Assembly: GCA_028023455.1 (NCBI GenBank)
Contig: JAQFVV010000013.1
Span: forward strand, 7,210,188-7,274,187
Direction: 5' to 3'
Origin: Epiperipatus broadwayi
Lineage: Eukaryota; Onychophora; Udeonychophora; Euonychophora; Peripatidae
Length of the DNA: 64,000 nucleotides
This document shows, piece by piece, positions 36,474 through 49,399 of this stretch. Position numbers and translations under genes: made by a program. Below the pieces are notes generated by a model, which saw only the letters and a program-made list of their open reading frames with translations, searched no databases and was not told the DNA's origin. The first letter of the stretch is position 1. Each line of letters opens with the position of its first letter.

Positions 36474-39400
36474 TAACCCAATAAAAGAGGATGGACGTTG
36501 CTATTAAAATTAAACGGGCTCATTCCATCAAGGGAAATCGGACGCTTCCCTCTGATGCTTCGGGTAGCCAACCCTATATTGCCTCCTAAGATAATATAAT
36601 ATAATATAGCTCTTCATTAGGTTAGTTATAATAATTCAGCTACAGAGATATGCAGTTCAGACAGAGATAGAATTAAAAAATTAATTATCATTAATAAAAT
36701 AAATTTAAAAAAACACTTTAGAATAAACTAACATTCTTTCTCTATCTAAAACACATTCTCTGAGCTGTAAGTACTTGCACTGTTCGACAATAATGATGAT
36801 GATTTCATGTCATTGTTAACATTACTGAACAAAATAAAACATTCAGCAATTTGTTAATATGATCTCAATATTTTACTATTATTCAATCAGAAGTTTCAAT
36901 CTCTTTAGCCATGCCACGCTTGTAATATTGATTATAATTAATCTATTCTTAATTTAAAAGCACTTATAATAATGACACTAATCTCAGGGTTCTCTGTTAT
37001 ATTTAATAAAATGTTCGGCAGTATTGTGTTGTCGCATATGACTGACATTCTGGTTGACTATAGGAAACATTTACCTTATTAAATTCCAGGTGTCTTCATC
37101 CACATATCAACTATTATAATATTTAAAGAGATGATAACCATATTCAATAACAACGCATAATTTTGAATAATATAGCCAATTTATAATCCAGAATCTCAGT
37201 CGGAATGATGAAAAGACAAGGGTGCTTTTGTGTCCTTCCATCATCCATGACAACACAATAATTTAGCTAAGTTTTATTACTTAGACACTTCACTTAAATG
37301 TGTATGGAATAATGTGCAACCAAACTACTAGTTTGGGAATAAAGTAATTTTACACACACATAAAATAAAATGTTCTGGTCTGAAGTTTCAATTCCATAAA
37401 TAATTCTTATTAAATTAAAAATATAATGAAATATTCTGATCTGCTTAAAATTGTCTATCTGGTGTATTGAATTTAAGATTTCATAAATAATTTTGGACTC
37501 AAGAAAGTATTGCAAGTATTATGCAGATACACTTCTATTTAGCACACAAGAAAAATGACTCAAAACAGCTTGTAACAAGATTATAATTTATTATTAAATT
37601 TTAACAATATTCTAATTTATTATCACAGTTTAACAAAACTATCCTTTAGGATTAACATAATAAACAAACAAATACAATTTAGTCGATCCCATATGGATAA
37701 AACAAAATATAACTAATAGTAATTTGTCTATGCTTTTAGACTTGGATTCGAACTACTTCTTCATCTTCTTTTTACATTTATGCAAATTGAATAAAAAAAA
37801 ATAATATTATTATCGATACATCAACTCCTCTGTTTAGTGTATCTTATATGAACGGCTGCTTAACTTTATTAACTAACTATTTGTTTTAACAAAAATAATC
37901 GGATTCTAGGCAATGCGTACAAACGATTATTATTATTTTATCTTTAACTAAATGATAGTTTTTATTTAGATAACTTATTATAATTTATGGGTTATTTATC
38001 AGAAGTTACACTTATTATTTTTGATGTTTACCTTAATAACAACTGAAGTTGTTATACACACTGTTTTCCCTCAGTATAAGTGATATTGTGAGTGCTACTT
38101 AATAATTAACTCGAATTAAACCTAGTATTTGAACCCTCCATTGGCAAATAAAAATTTATAAATCACGCAATTTTAAACTTATTCTCCACTGACTTCCGTG
38201 TGTATTACCAGCACCATTCCATCGCACAATCCAGACATTGATCATATATACTAGCACGCTATTTTTACTAAATGGATCGTAAGGAATTTACCTCCAGTAT
38301 ACCCGTTATCTTGCCATCACTTTCTAAATAAAACACAATATTCAACACCATCCTTGGTGGAATTATCTCTATTTTCTCATGAGGAATATGGAATAATACC
38401 GTAGATATGTAGAGTTAATGACTACCTTAAAATAGTTTGGTGGGTCCTTGCCTCTTACTTGGGCACAATAGGAACACACACCAATTATAATCCTCTCATG
38501 GGATTTTAACGAACGAAATACACTAAATACAGTATAAATTGCTGATCGTCCTAACTCTGGGAAGCGATCATCTGGGTTATAACCATACCCAAATTCTAGA
38601 TTTATTTATTCCCTCATGGAAAATAAAGCTTTGGGGAGATCATTTTCCATCCCCCAAATAGATACATTACAATTGTTACTAATGCGAATATTAATCATAT
38701 ACTGATGCTATTCGAGGCAAGACAAGCAAATACACTAATTACACAAAATTTATATTCCGGGGTATACTTAGATCAACGTCTGACCTCAATGGATAACACA
38801 GAATACAACATAATAATTTTCACCTTTGCCAAAGAAAAATTCAACAAGTAATTGGTAATCTATTATCTTCAACTAAATTAAGTGAATGCGTTAATAAAAA
38901 AATATAATTGGGAATAAATTCCGCAATTAACATAGTATAAATTTGTTTCAAACTTTAAATAAGTAATATTCTGTATAGCACTTCTCTTTAATTACTTCTG
39001 ATAATTTTAACTAGATATTTACCTATTAAGTATCTGAATTTTTCTACTTTTACGCATTTAACATATAAATTTATATCCATAATTGCATATCATAAGTAAA
39101 CACATTTTATAAAAAAAAAAAATTTTCCATGTCAAATATAAATTTAACCTAGAATAAGTACAAGAAAACATACCTTTAAGATTACAAGGTCATTTAAATA
39201 CTACTTGACTATACAGCCTTTAACCTGTTGATAAAAAAAATACACATAATTTTACAAATAAAAAAAAATCATTACTTAACAAGTGTTTATTATTTCACTA
39301 GAAAAATGTTTTTCTGTTGGGAAATTTATCTAGATGAAGAACTTGATCCTTTCATAGTTCACGAAGCAAAATTTAAAATAAGAAATACATTTTATTATTT

Positions 39401-41021
39401 CATTTCTATAAAAGTTGCCTCCATTCTGGTGCATTTAATAAATTAAGCAAAGAAAACATAGCGGTGTTGGGTGTTAACTCTTCCTTGAATTAACTTATAT
39501 AATTTTGGGATCCAAGAAAAACAATACATATTTTAACATGACGAATATTTGACGTTAGACGATCACATATACAATTCTTTTCTTTTTTAATATTGGCGAT
39601 ACGTATCAATTGTTTATTTAGCTAGCTGGCTTAAGAATAAAACTAATGCGCGACTTTTCCAAAATATTATTATTATAAGGAATGCAGCTGACTTACGTAG
39701 ATATAAAGTTTTAATGACTCTAGTTGATTTATAATATAACATATTATATTATGGTTATAATTAAGTCACTAATGTTTGTAGTTTTTATTCCTACTCTAGG
39801 AATTATAATTTTTCTTTAATAATGAATTTTCCGTAATATGCACGCATACAGATTTTCTGACATTTGCCTTGAGAAAATTTATATTTTCTTTTTTTAAAAA
39901 ATATACAGGTGCATACATAAATATCCTTTATCATTAATATTGTTTCTAGATAATTTTCATTGAATAAAACATATTTTAACGTGGGGAGCTTACATTATTT
40001 TTAAACGCAGACAATTTTTGTTAGAAAGAGCGCGAAATGTTTTTCGTTAACTTCCTTTGGCTTTTATAATATTTCTTTTAATCATAATTTTTCTTTTATA
40101 CCAAGAAAAAATTATTAAATAAGGTAAAGTTAACAAATAATTATTTATTTCCTGGAAATTATTTATATTACTTATTCTCAACATAATGATATTTTCCGTG
40201 ATTGCTGTAGTCAATACGGTCATTTTGAACTTTAGCATACGATAGTATATTTTTTAGTATAAAAAGCTTTAAAATAGGTAGATGGTCACAGACAACAGAA
40301 TATCTTATCAAATAGGATTAGCCACATATGATATTATCAAACATTTATTGAACTTATATTTATTTCAGCAATAAAAAATATAAAAAATTTGTTACCGAAT
40401 TTTAGTACTGCTTCCTTCTTGTAAAACTAATGTCAGACTAAACTTTCTTCAATTTTTTGGCGGTCTTGCTTTAGCGACCTCTTACAGAGAAAAATCATTT
40501 AATTATACATAAACAAAAGAAAGGGGAAAAAAAACTTATTACAGTCATATATTTTTCCGTATAGATTAAATGGATTACAGAGTAATTTGACAAATAATGA
40601 AAAATAATAAATACATTTAATTAACAATGTTTATTTGTGGTGTATATTTCTGTATACATTATTATCTAAATAATTTAAAAATTACCAGAAGTGATTGTGT
40701 TTTATGATAAGATACTCGTTTATCCCCCCCCCTCTACCCATCTAAATCAATTACTGTTTATAATATATGCTTTTATACTATATTAAATTGCTCTTATGGT
40801 TAATATTTTTAATTAGATTATTCATGCTCTTTTTCAAAATGACATCAAATTACTAAATTTTTTAGTTATTTGCTTAAAACATGTTAAAGTGAGTAATAGC
40901 ATATTTTATTAATCCCTTAATATTATTACTATTTTACTTTTTTATTTTCTAGAAAAAGATAGCATTGTTTTCCTGTGGAAACGATGCTAAATAAACCAAG
41001 TGTTTATAACACTAGGTTACA
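36472..41021. other. AT-rich region, unassigned
   Basis: No gene is recognised. The region ends TAGGTTACA against an (AT)n tract at 41021, like the LTR ends nearby, but I could not find paired LTRs. A phrase reading IIILSWDFNERNTLN at about 38490-38532 hints at a LINE endonuclease GDFN motif, but nothing around it confirms this. Short ORFs (37294-37515, 39228-39446, 40047-40238) lack motifs. Confidence 0.4.
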
Positions 41022-41033
41022 ATATATATATAT

Positions 41034-42166
41034 GTTCAAAAGATGGCGCTTTACCAAAACCACCGAATAAGTGTAAGATTTGTTTACATAAACGAAAAAA
41101 GAGTCAGAAATTAACTACCTCTTTCATTTGCTCACCCCCAGATCAGCTGATTTCAAGCTGGTTTGCTCTCCTCAGTGGGGGATAGAGTATAGAAACTAGA
41201 TCTAAACACTGACTCTCAAGTGTTTATGCAAAACGTTTCTATCAGATTGCAAGCGTGAATTTTTTAGACCGGTAAAGTCTTCAAACTCAGCCTAGCAAGC
41301 CAGATATTTATATGGGTCTGATCTCAGTTCAGAATCACCATATAATCAAAGTCTCTGCAATATATATCATTGCAAGAAAACTTTAAAGGTACATTTATGA
41401 AAAACAAAAACAAGTTAATCACGTAACCTGCTATCACTTGTTATTTATGTTTGAAGACTTTACCGGTCTGAAAAATTCACGCTTGCAATCTGATAGAAAC
41501 GTTTTGCATAAACACTTGAGAGTCAGTGTTTAGATCTAGTTTCTATACTCTATCCCCCACTGAGGAGAGCAAACCAGCTTGAAATCAGCTGATCTGGGGG
41601 TGAGAAAATGAAAAGGTAGTTAATTTCTGACTCTTTTTTCGTTTATGTAAACAAATCTTACACTTGTTCGGTGGTTTTGGTAAAGCGCCATCTTTTGAAC
41701 ATTAATAACAAGTGATAGCAGGTTACGTGATTAACTTGTTTTTGTTTTTCATAAATGTACCTTTAAAGTTTTCTTGCAATGATATATATTGCAGAGACTT
41801 TGATTATATGGTGATTCTGAACTGAGATCAGACCCATATAAATATCTGGCTTGCTAGGCTGAGTTTGAAGACTTTACCAGTCTGAAAAATTCACGCTTGC
41901 AATCTGATAGAAACGTTTTGCATAAACACTTGAGAGTCAGTGTTTAGATCTAGTTTCTATACTCTATCCCCCACTGAGGAGAGCAAACCAGCTTGAAATC
42001 AGCTGATCTGGGGGTGAGCAAATGAAAGAGGTAGTTAATTTCTGACTCTTTTTTCGTTTATGTAAACAAATCTTACACTTGTTCGGTGGTTTTGGTAAAG
42101 CGCCATCTTTTGAACATAAATAACAAGTGATAGCAGGTTACGTGATTAACTTGTTTTTGTTTTTCA
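41034..42166. mobile_element. Nested fold-back element, A-B-A'-B'-A'-B'(partial)
   Basis: Block A (41034-41286, starting GTTCAAAAGATGGCGC) is followed by B (41287-41448). Then A is repeated in inverse orientation (41449-41700), then inverted B (41701-41861), inverted A again (41862-42115) and the first 51 bp of inverted B (42116-42166). Copies are nearly identical, so the rearrangement is recent. The element sits between two (AT)n tracts. It has no coding capacity; ORF 41000-41185 is a by-product. It may be a fold-back transposon, or satellite-like duplication of a fold-back. Confidence 0.85.
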
Positions 42167-42512
42167 TATATATATATATATATTAGAATTATAATATTGT
42201 TACTCTTGATAAACATTGGAAATAAATAATCAATATATTTGGTTTTAAACAATATTTACATATATTTTTTAAAAAATAAACAAGCTTTTACAAGAAATTT
42301 GAAAATAATATTACTTAAAATATTTACTTGGATATACTGGGTCAAATTTTATAAGAATTTTTGTAGATATTCCCTAATACATATATATGTTTATTTCATG
42401 TTTAAAGAGGTTTATTTAAACTTCATTGTATCAATATTTCATACTCTGTAGTCAAGTTGCAATCTTTAAGTGTCCATATATATTCAATGGACCATTAGTA
42501 AGAATGGATTTC

Positions 42513-42618
42513 CATTCTTGCTATTAAAAGATGTGAAGGTTGCCTTGACAGCAGTGAAAAATATTGATTACTATATTTTATTGTGAATGTTTAGGTGGTT
42601 ACTGTTTGGAATTTGATT
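42513..42618 (+). repeat. Dispersed ~100 bp repeat, copy 2
   Basis: Reverse-complement partner of 19815-19914. It runs from TTCTTGCTATTAAAAG to GGTGGTTACTGTTTGGAA, then AT-rich sequence and an (AT)n tract. Confidence 0.75.
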
Positions 42619-42756
42619 TTATATATATATATATATATATACATGTATATTGTCTATACTAAACTTAATGTAATTATAAGAAACTTGAACTGAGACTTTT
42701 AAACTTCCCACAGCTATTTAATCCATTTCATACAATGATATGCATGATCATGTCTA

Positions 42757-43445
42757 AAAAGATAAATGATCTCCAATATACATATTTCTTACTGAACAAC
42801 CACTCATCCATTGATCCAGCTCACTATCTCCAACACATATATACAATCACTGCTTTATTTATATTAAGATAGCAAATCTTCAAACTTTAATGGACAGATT
42901 TCATTCTTCTCCACTCTCCACCTATTGAGCAACCAAATCAATGAAATCCAAGGATGAAATGCTCAAAGCCCTTCATAATGTCAATAGTATTGTCATATCT
43001 CTGTTGACCTTAAATCAATGTGATCCCTCACACATAGGAGAAAAGAGGAATGGGAAGAATACAGTCTGAATGTATAATATTTAAATACAGGTATATTGTC
43101 TTTACTAAACTTAATTAATATACAATATACATGTATTTAAATATTACATATTCAATTTGTATTCTGTTTCTTCTTTATAATTAAAGAGGTATATTAGGGC
43201 CCTATGTGTGAGGGACCTCATTGACTTAATGTCAACATGGTTATGACAACAATATTGGCACCATCAAGAGCTTTGAGCACTTAATCCTTGGATTTTCAAT
43301 GCTATGGATGGCTGAAGAGTTGGAGAGTGAAGAAGATTGAAGCCTGTCCCTTAAAGTTTGAAGAATTGCTATCTTAATATTAACGGAGCAGTGATCAGTG
43401 TTTTATATATGTGTTGGAGATGATGATTTGGACCAACAGATGAGT
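42757..43445. mobile_element. Second member of the 25 kb fold-back family
   Basis: The left arm (42757 to about 43030) starts AAAAGATAAATGATCTCCAA, equivalent to AAAGATAAATAATCACCAA at 25041. It contains CTCAAAGCCCTTCATAATG, like TTCAAAGCCCTTGATAGTG at 25248. The right arm (about 43195-43445) is its inverted complement with mismatches. The centre holds a separate hairpin (43065-43152) instead of the tRNA-like block of the first copy. It is more decayed than the copy at 25042. Confidence 0.7.
43065..43152. repeat. Central hairpin of the 42757 fold-back
   Basis: TGAATGTATAATATTTAAAT on the left is complemented by ATTTAAATATTACATATTCA on the right, with TACAGGTATATTGT and ACAATATACATGTA inside. 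Confidence 0.65.
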
Positions 43446-46400
43446 GCAGATAATAATAAAAAACACAAATTAAATATGAAGGTTCGAATTGGATTCCAAG
43501 CTCATTTATCATGATAACAACTTAATCTATGACTAGTTAATTATTTACTCTTATAATAAAGTTCGATTAAAATACTACCAAAAAATTATGAAAACTTTGC
43601 ATGATACATTCAGCAAGCACACTGTTGGTTTAACATTGAGGATGTATCTCGAAAGATATACTCTCAATGGCATAAAAATATTATCCCTACTTAATTTATA
43701 TAACAAAACTACCTTGTAATATTCTTATGGCTCACAACATATATAAAATAAATCCTAACTAAATAATTTATAAACTTTATTATAAAACTATAAAATTATT
43801 ATTATCGTTTCATAAAACAATATTTAAATCTAACATTAATTAAAATTACTATCCATTATCACTTCATTTAACTCTTATAATTATTCAGCATCTTAGATTC
43901 ATCTTCTAATAATAATAATAATGCTAAAGAAATTAATATAATGAGGGATTATACATATATTCAACTACTCTCACAAAACAACAATGAACAATTAGAATAT
44001 TTTCAAGATTCTTAAAATAATACATTTACTTAACTACTACTCCTAATAATCATAAATAAGATTATAAATTCTTATGAAAAAATATTATATAAAATATTTT
44101 TAATAAATTCTAAAACATTTCATCACATATTACTATAAAATCTTCTATTTCTTATGTGGCATTTACAGAAAACATTAGATTCTTAATATAATGCAATATT
44201 AAATATTTTAAAATTAGCATTGTATAATCTTCATAATCATCAATAATAAGATATTCTGTAATAGTAATAACTATAATAATATATTTCTGTTAATCATGTG
44301 CAATGATATAATGATCCAAATATTTTTTATAACTCATGTATGTGGATGCGAAGATTCAAAAACACTTGGACACATCAAACAAAGAAACTCTCAAGACAAT
44401 ATGAATTCCAAAAAACATTAACAATTTTATTCTTTAATAACATATTTAAATTAACAACTATATAATTTTATAAAATTTAAAAAAATATTTACAAAATAAC
44501 AAAAGAAAATTAATTAATCAAATTAAAATATTTACTTAAAGAAAATACTATGAAAATAATAAATAAATATTAAATAGCCTTCATTCTGACTATTTGCTGT
44601 ATAGAATTATATAAAACAGAATACATTACAACAACAATACTATTATTATCTTTTCTATTTACAATAATGATATTCCATCATTATTATCATATTAAAACAA
44701 CAATTATACTAAATAAAATTTATTTACATTATTATTTCTAACTAACAAAGTATTTTATATTTTCAGATAGGAAATTACAATTATAATAATGCTTATTAAT
44801 TTTATAAATTTACACTAAGATTAGCACTTATTAAAATTTAACATGTAAAATTATTCTTAAGATATTAAGCATATAGTTCATATACCAATATTTATCTTTA
44901 CCTTCCTGGTATATTTTAACATACTGATATGAGATTAAAATAAAAAATATATAGTTAATGAAATAATTTTATTCATAATTTTGCAAATTATGTACCATAA
45001 AATATCTAAAATAACCCTATAATTTGCCTTATAAAGTGTTCAAATTATATTAAAGAATTATATATTGCATGTATATGCTATGTTTATTCATTTCAAAATT
45101 TATGCCATAATAACACTCCGATGTTTTATTCCATCATTCTCTCAGTCATAAATATGTGTTTAACATTTGAGTCCAGTGATCTCTATTATTCATATATTTC
45201 TAGGAATATCAAATTATTTCTTTTTTCCTTTCATTATAAAATCAATAAATAATCATTTGTGATAAAAAAAATCACTCCTTTTGCATTCACAAATACTGAA
45301 AACTTTCTATAGTCCAGTTATTATTCTAACCAACTTCTAAACTATACCATTTATGAGTAATATCCAAAAGTGATTAATAGTAATTAAAGTAAGGGATATG
45401 GATACAACAATAACTCAAACTAATATGAAATATCATGGTTATGGTGCTTAAGGTCACATATTTATCATGTATCTTAACTTCTGGTCATGGCTTCTACATG
45501 AGCTCTTACTGAACTATGGAAAGAATGCAACTGCCCATGTACTAAATATGCAAAACTTTGCTACCTTTATTTAACTTATTAATTCTCAGTAATATAATTC
45601 AAATATAATCCTCCTTCTCAATATCTCTAACACCCAGGATTTCATTTCACAACAACTTTCCCAAACCACTATCCTCCATGTTCCACATTCTGAATAGTTC
45701 CGTCAACATTGCAAAGAAATTGTAAATACTTTACATAAAATAATCTCCAAACTACATTTCCAAAATAAATATCAAATAAAAGTCAAAAAGGTTCAAAAAC
45801 ATTGTATGCAAAAATGATTTCATTAAATATCCATCATTATTACACATTCATTCACTTATATCATAATACTAAATAATTCAGAGATCAGGGTTTTTATTTA
45901 TTGTATCCAAACAGACACTGTCTATAATGATATCTTAAAAACCCATAATCATATTTAAAAATATGCATACTTAAGCATTCATAAAATTGTTTAAATACCT
46001 TTCGCACAACACACCTGGTATTTCCCATTATATTGCATTCATAAAATAATTAATATACTTTTATTCATATAAATATGATTCTATAAGATTTTAATATTCA
46101 AGCAATATAGAAAACAAACCAAAATATACATTAAAAGATTATTCAAATGCATAATAATTTACCTTTAATCCCAACAATTATTGGAATTAAATAAGTTGAT
46201 CTCTTTTCTTCTTGGTTGTCCAAACATATCACAAGTTATAGGTAAATTTTTATTTTTTTACCTTTCAGAAAACTAAATTTTTTTGACACCTATTTTTTTT
46301 TTATTTTCTAAATAATTTCAATCTTAAAACTAAGCTTATTTATAAACAAACATATTAACTTAATATTATTTCTAATAAAAAATATAAATATTAAAAATAG

Positions 46401-47337
46401 AAAAATAATAATAAATTCAAAGCTACATAAAGTTCTTATTTCCTTTCATACCTCCAGTGCCATTGATAAAAAAAATAAGAGAGCTCACTCCATTGCTATT
46501 GACTATGAAAAAAGTTTGAACAAAACTTCTGTCTCATCCATTATGCTGAACAAACTCTGTAATACACCAAAACTAAATCATATGTCCATCCATACCTGAT
46601 AAATACTCTATCCAAGTCCATTTTCTTAGCATTTCATGCAGAACAGATATTTCAGAAGCAAACATTCATTAAAATAAATTTTATATTAAGATAATTTTTC
46701 CCTGGATGTACATTTATCCATGCTAGTCCAGATTTATGGCAAAAAAATGTCAAAATTTATATTTTTATCAGGAAGCACTTATAAACATTCCAAAAAACAA
46801 TGTCATTTGTCAAATTTTTAGCAGACAGCCTTCATCCAAACTTTTTTCCCATATATACAATTGTATTTAAATGGCAATAATTTCTAATAAGACATTTCTT
46901 AAAAATTCCAAATTTTTATCTTTTCTAACATGCACATATTGATTAAATAATTTCTTGCAATATTATATACAGTCCTTTCACTCAGGTAATGTTTTATAAA
47001 AGTCATAAAAATAATCTTAAGATAATATTAAAATTTGTTCTTTCTTTCAAATAGGAAAATCCTTTTAAAATGTAAAATTAAAAAAAAATAATTTCTCTTC
47101 ATCTCGACATGCACCATTTTAAAAATATAATGTTCATTCAGGCTGTTCTCTTTTAAGCCAATTAGTAATAAAAACATTTTTACAGATGCATTTACAGATA
47201 TAAAATATATTCACATTTATCAAGTTCCACTATATGTATTTAATTTATTTGTATAATATCACTTTTATTCTTTCTTTTCTTTCTTTTAAAGCATGTATGA
47301 CTTATTAAATGGCTTTCAATAATTATCCTTTACATTA
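43446..47337. other. AT-rich non-coding region
   Basis: Very AT-rich with no frame I can support. Only a weak reverse-transcriptase-like phrase at 46463-46590 stands out. Confidence 0.45.
46463..46590 (+). pseudogene. Possible LINE reverse transcriptase scrap
   Basis: One frame reads AIDKKNKRAHSIAIDYEKSL, then NKTSVSSIMLNKLCNTPK. AIDYEKSLNKTSVSSIML resembles the first catalytic-aspartate block of LINE reverse transcriptases (typically FIDYEKAFDSVN...L). No other RT block was found next to it, so this is tentative. Confidence 0.25.
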
Positions 47338-47580
<243 letters not shown>

Positions 47581-47820
47581 GATATAAATTCCATGACAGT
47601 TATATTTATGAGGATTTATCATAACTGTTGAATGTAAATGCTCTCTCACTTCACACATACAAATAATTTTAAATATAAAGTTCTTATGATTTCTTAGGTT
47701 TTTCTTAGTGATATGGTTGCAATTTTTATGGCTTCTTTGGCATTAGTTCAATAATAAGATAATAACCATTGGTCTCCATAGAGTTACCATAGTTTTGTTA
47801 AGCTTCATTATGAAAATTGG
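47581..47820. other. Non-coding spacer
   Basis: Nothing recognised between the microsatellite and the fold-back. Confidence 0.4.
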
Positions 47821-48259
47821 TAGTTGTGGGAATAGTGTACACCCACTGCTAGAGTTGCTGTTTCTGCATAAACACACAGAAGTATTCACAGTAGGGGCCA
47901 AAAGCAGCAATGCTTGTTCCTGCCGCTAGGTGGCGCTTTTCACCATACATAAGCACAGAAACATTCCAGCAGCCAGCTAGCACCAAAGCTGCCTGCTTGG
48001 TGGTGCTGGTTGCCATGCATAAGCCCATTTAGCTTATGTCATCTGCTACCAGGAACTATCAAGATTCTAGTGCATGGCAACCAAGCTGGAAGATTTGGTG
48101 CCAGCTAGCTAGCAGAATGTTTCTGTGCTTATGAATGGTGAACAGCACCATCTACATCTGGAACAAGCTTTGCTGCTTTTGTCCCCTACTGTGGATACTT
48201 CTGCATGTTTATGCAGAAACAGTGCCTCTAGTGGTGGTAGTACACTATTCCCACAACTA
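47821..48259. mobile_element. GC-richer fold-back element
   Basis: Starts TAGTTGTGGGAATAGTGTAC and ends with the near-complement (GTACACTATTCCCACAACTA), with arms of about 210 bp meeting near 48040. Shared inner words include GTTTCTGCATAAACA, GCTAGGTGGCGC/CACCATCTA and CCAGCTAGC. The arms contain motifs resembling those of the 41034 and 3991 elements (TGGCGCTTTTCACCA against TGGCGCTTTACCA). No ORF. It is markedly richer in G and C than its surroundings. Confidence 0.8.
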
Positions 48260-48339
48260 CCATAATTTAGTATTAGTATTTTAAGAATAATGATGAATAG
48301 TTTTAAAATTTATTTTTAAACATGAAATTAATTTAGTGG

Positions 48340-48610
48340 TACTCATCTTTTAGCTAAAGATGTAGCTCTATGGTGCATTTTCGCACCAAAACACATAAAA
48401 ATGCTGTTTCCGCGGCCAACACGTTCGAACCCGTTTTCTATAATACAACTTTTTTGTTGTACTACAGAATGCAGGCCACTATGTCGCATCACAGTACAGC
48501 ATGTATGTCGCATAGCAGCAAATACATTTTCTGAATTCACACAATTTATAAAATAATTACGGCTTGATGAGAGAGTTTGTATTTGAATTGTATTGAAATG
48601 TTTTTTCATT
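48340..48610 (-). other. Less AT-rich island, unassigned
   Basis: An 88-codon minus-strand frame spans 48343-48609 (MKKHFNTIQIQ at the start, MRHTCCTVMRHSG in the middle). It has no motif I know. The DNA contains a short inverted repeat (AATACAACTTTTTTGTTGTAC) and GGGTTCGAACGTG on the minus strand, a B-box-like word. A repeat is more likely than a gene. Confidence 0.3.
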
Positions 48611-49043
48611 GGATTTTTTTTTATTTTAAAGTATTGAAATGTTCAGATTTTTTAAAACAATAATTCTAAGAGTTTTTACAATGTACTGTATTGAACTTTT
48701 ATTTGGGAAAATGTTAAATATCTATGTTTTTATTGAGTTGCAATTAGATAATGTGTCAAGTAACATACTGTTCATAACATTCCATGAGACAATGAAGATT
48801 CTACCGTCTATATATTTTTGAAGTAAAAAAGAGCGGTACAAAAAAAATATCCAGTAAGAAAAGTCCAAATATACAGGTTTTTTGTAAATTTCATAAAAAG
48901 CAAATATTATAAACATGTTTAATAAGTAAAGAAGACATTTGTATATGTTTGTTGTTGTTTAAAAAAGTTAGAGTTTCTTTCTTTTGTCCGAGTATGATTA
49001 CGATTTTAAATTTTTTTATTTTAGCATTACAAACAACAGAACA

Positions 49044-49090
49044 CTAACCCTAAAACTAACCCTAAAACTAACCCTAAATCTAACCGTAAC
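49044..49090. repeat. Interstitial telomere-like repeat
   Basis: About four units of CTAACCCTAAAA (a TTAGGG-type motif with A spacers). This is not a true telomere, given the unit length and position. Confidence 0.75.
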
Positions 49091-49143
49091 AACTTTTACT
49101 TTTATTAGGATTATTATTTCTTAGTTAAACAACAACAAAAGAA

Positions 49144-49270
49144 GTTGTAACACAAGTAAAAAAATATCCGATAGAAAATTGATAAAAAAAAAAAGCCGTA
49201 ACACAAGTAAAAAAATATCCGATAGAAAATTAATAAAAAAAGCTGTAACACAGTTTAAAAAGTATACAAT
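49144..49270 (+). repeat. Tandem repeat, ~50 bp unit, 2.3 copies
   Basis: Units starting GTTGTAACACAAGT (49144), GCCGTAACACAAGT (49195) and GCTGTAACACAG (49241) share AAAAATATCCGATAGAAAAT. Period differences come from A-run length. Confidence 0.8.
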
Positions 49271-49399
49271 ATAAAAAACATGAATCAAATTGTAATTTGT
49301 TGATTTTATTTTACATTTATTATTATCATTTAAATTGTATATGTTAATAAAAAATAATATTTAAAAAAGACGATTTTGTTTTGTTTTTATTTTCGCATT

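Noticed and set aside
38490-38532. IIILSWDFNERN phrase like a LINE endonuclease
   Set aside because: The key Gly of GDFN is Trp, stops follow soon after and no other LINE block is collinear.
41000-41185. 61-codon ORF
   Set aside because: It falls within arm A of the nested fold-back, and the homologous arms do not keep a comparable frame with any known motif.
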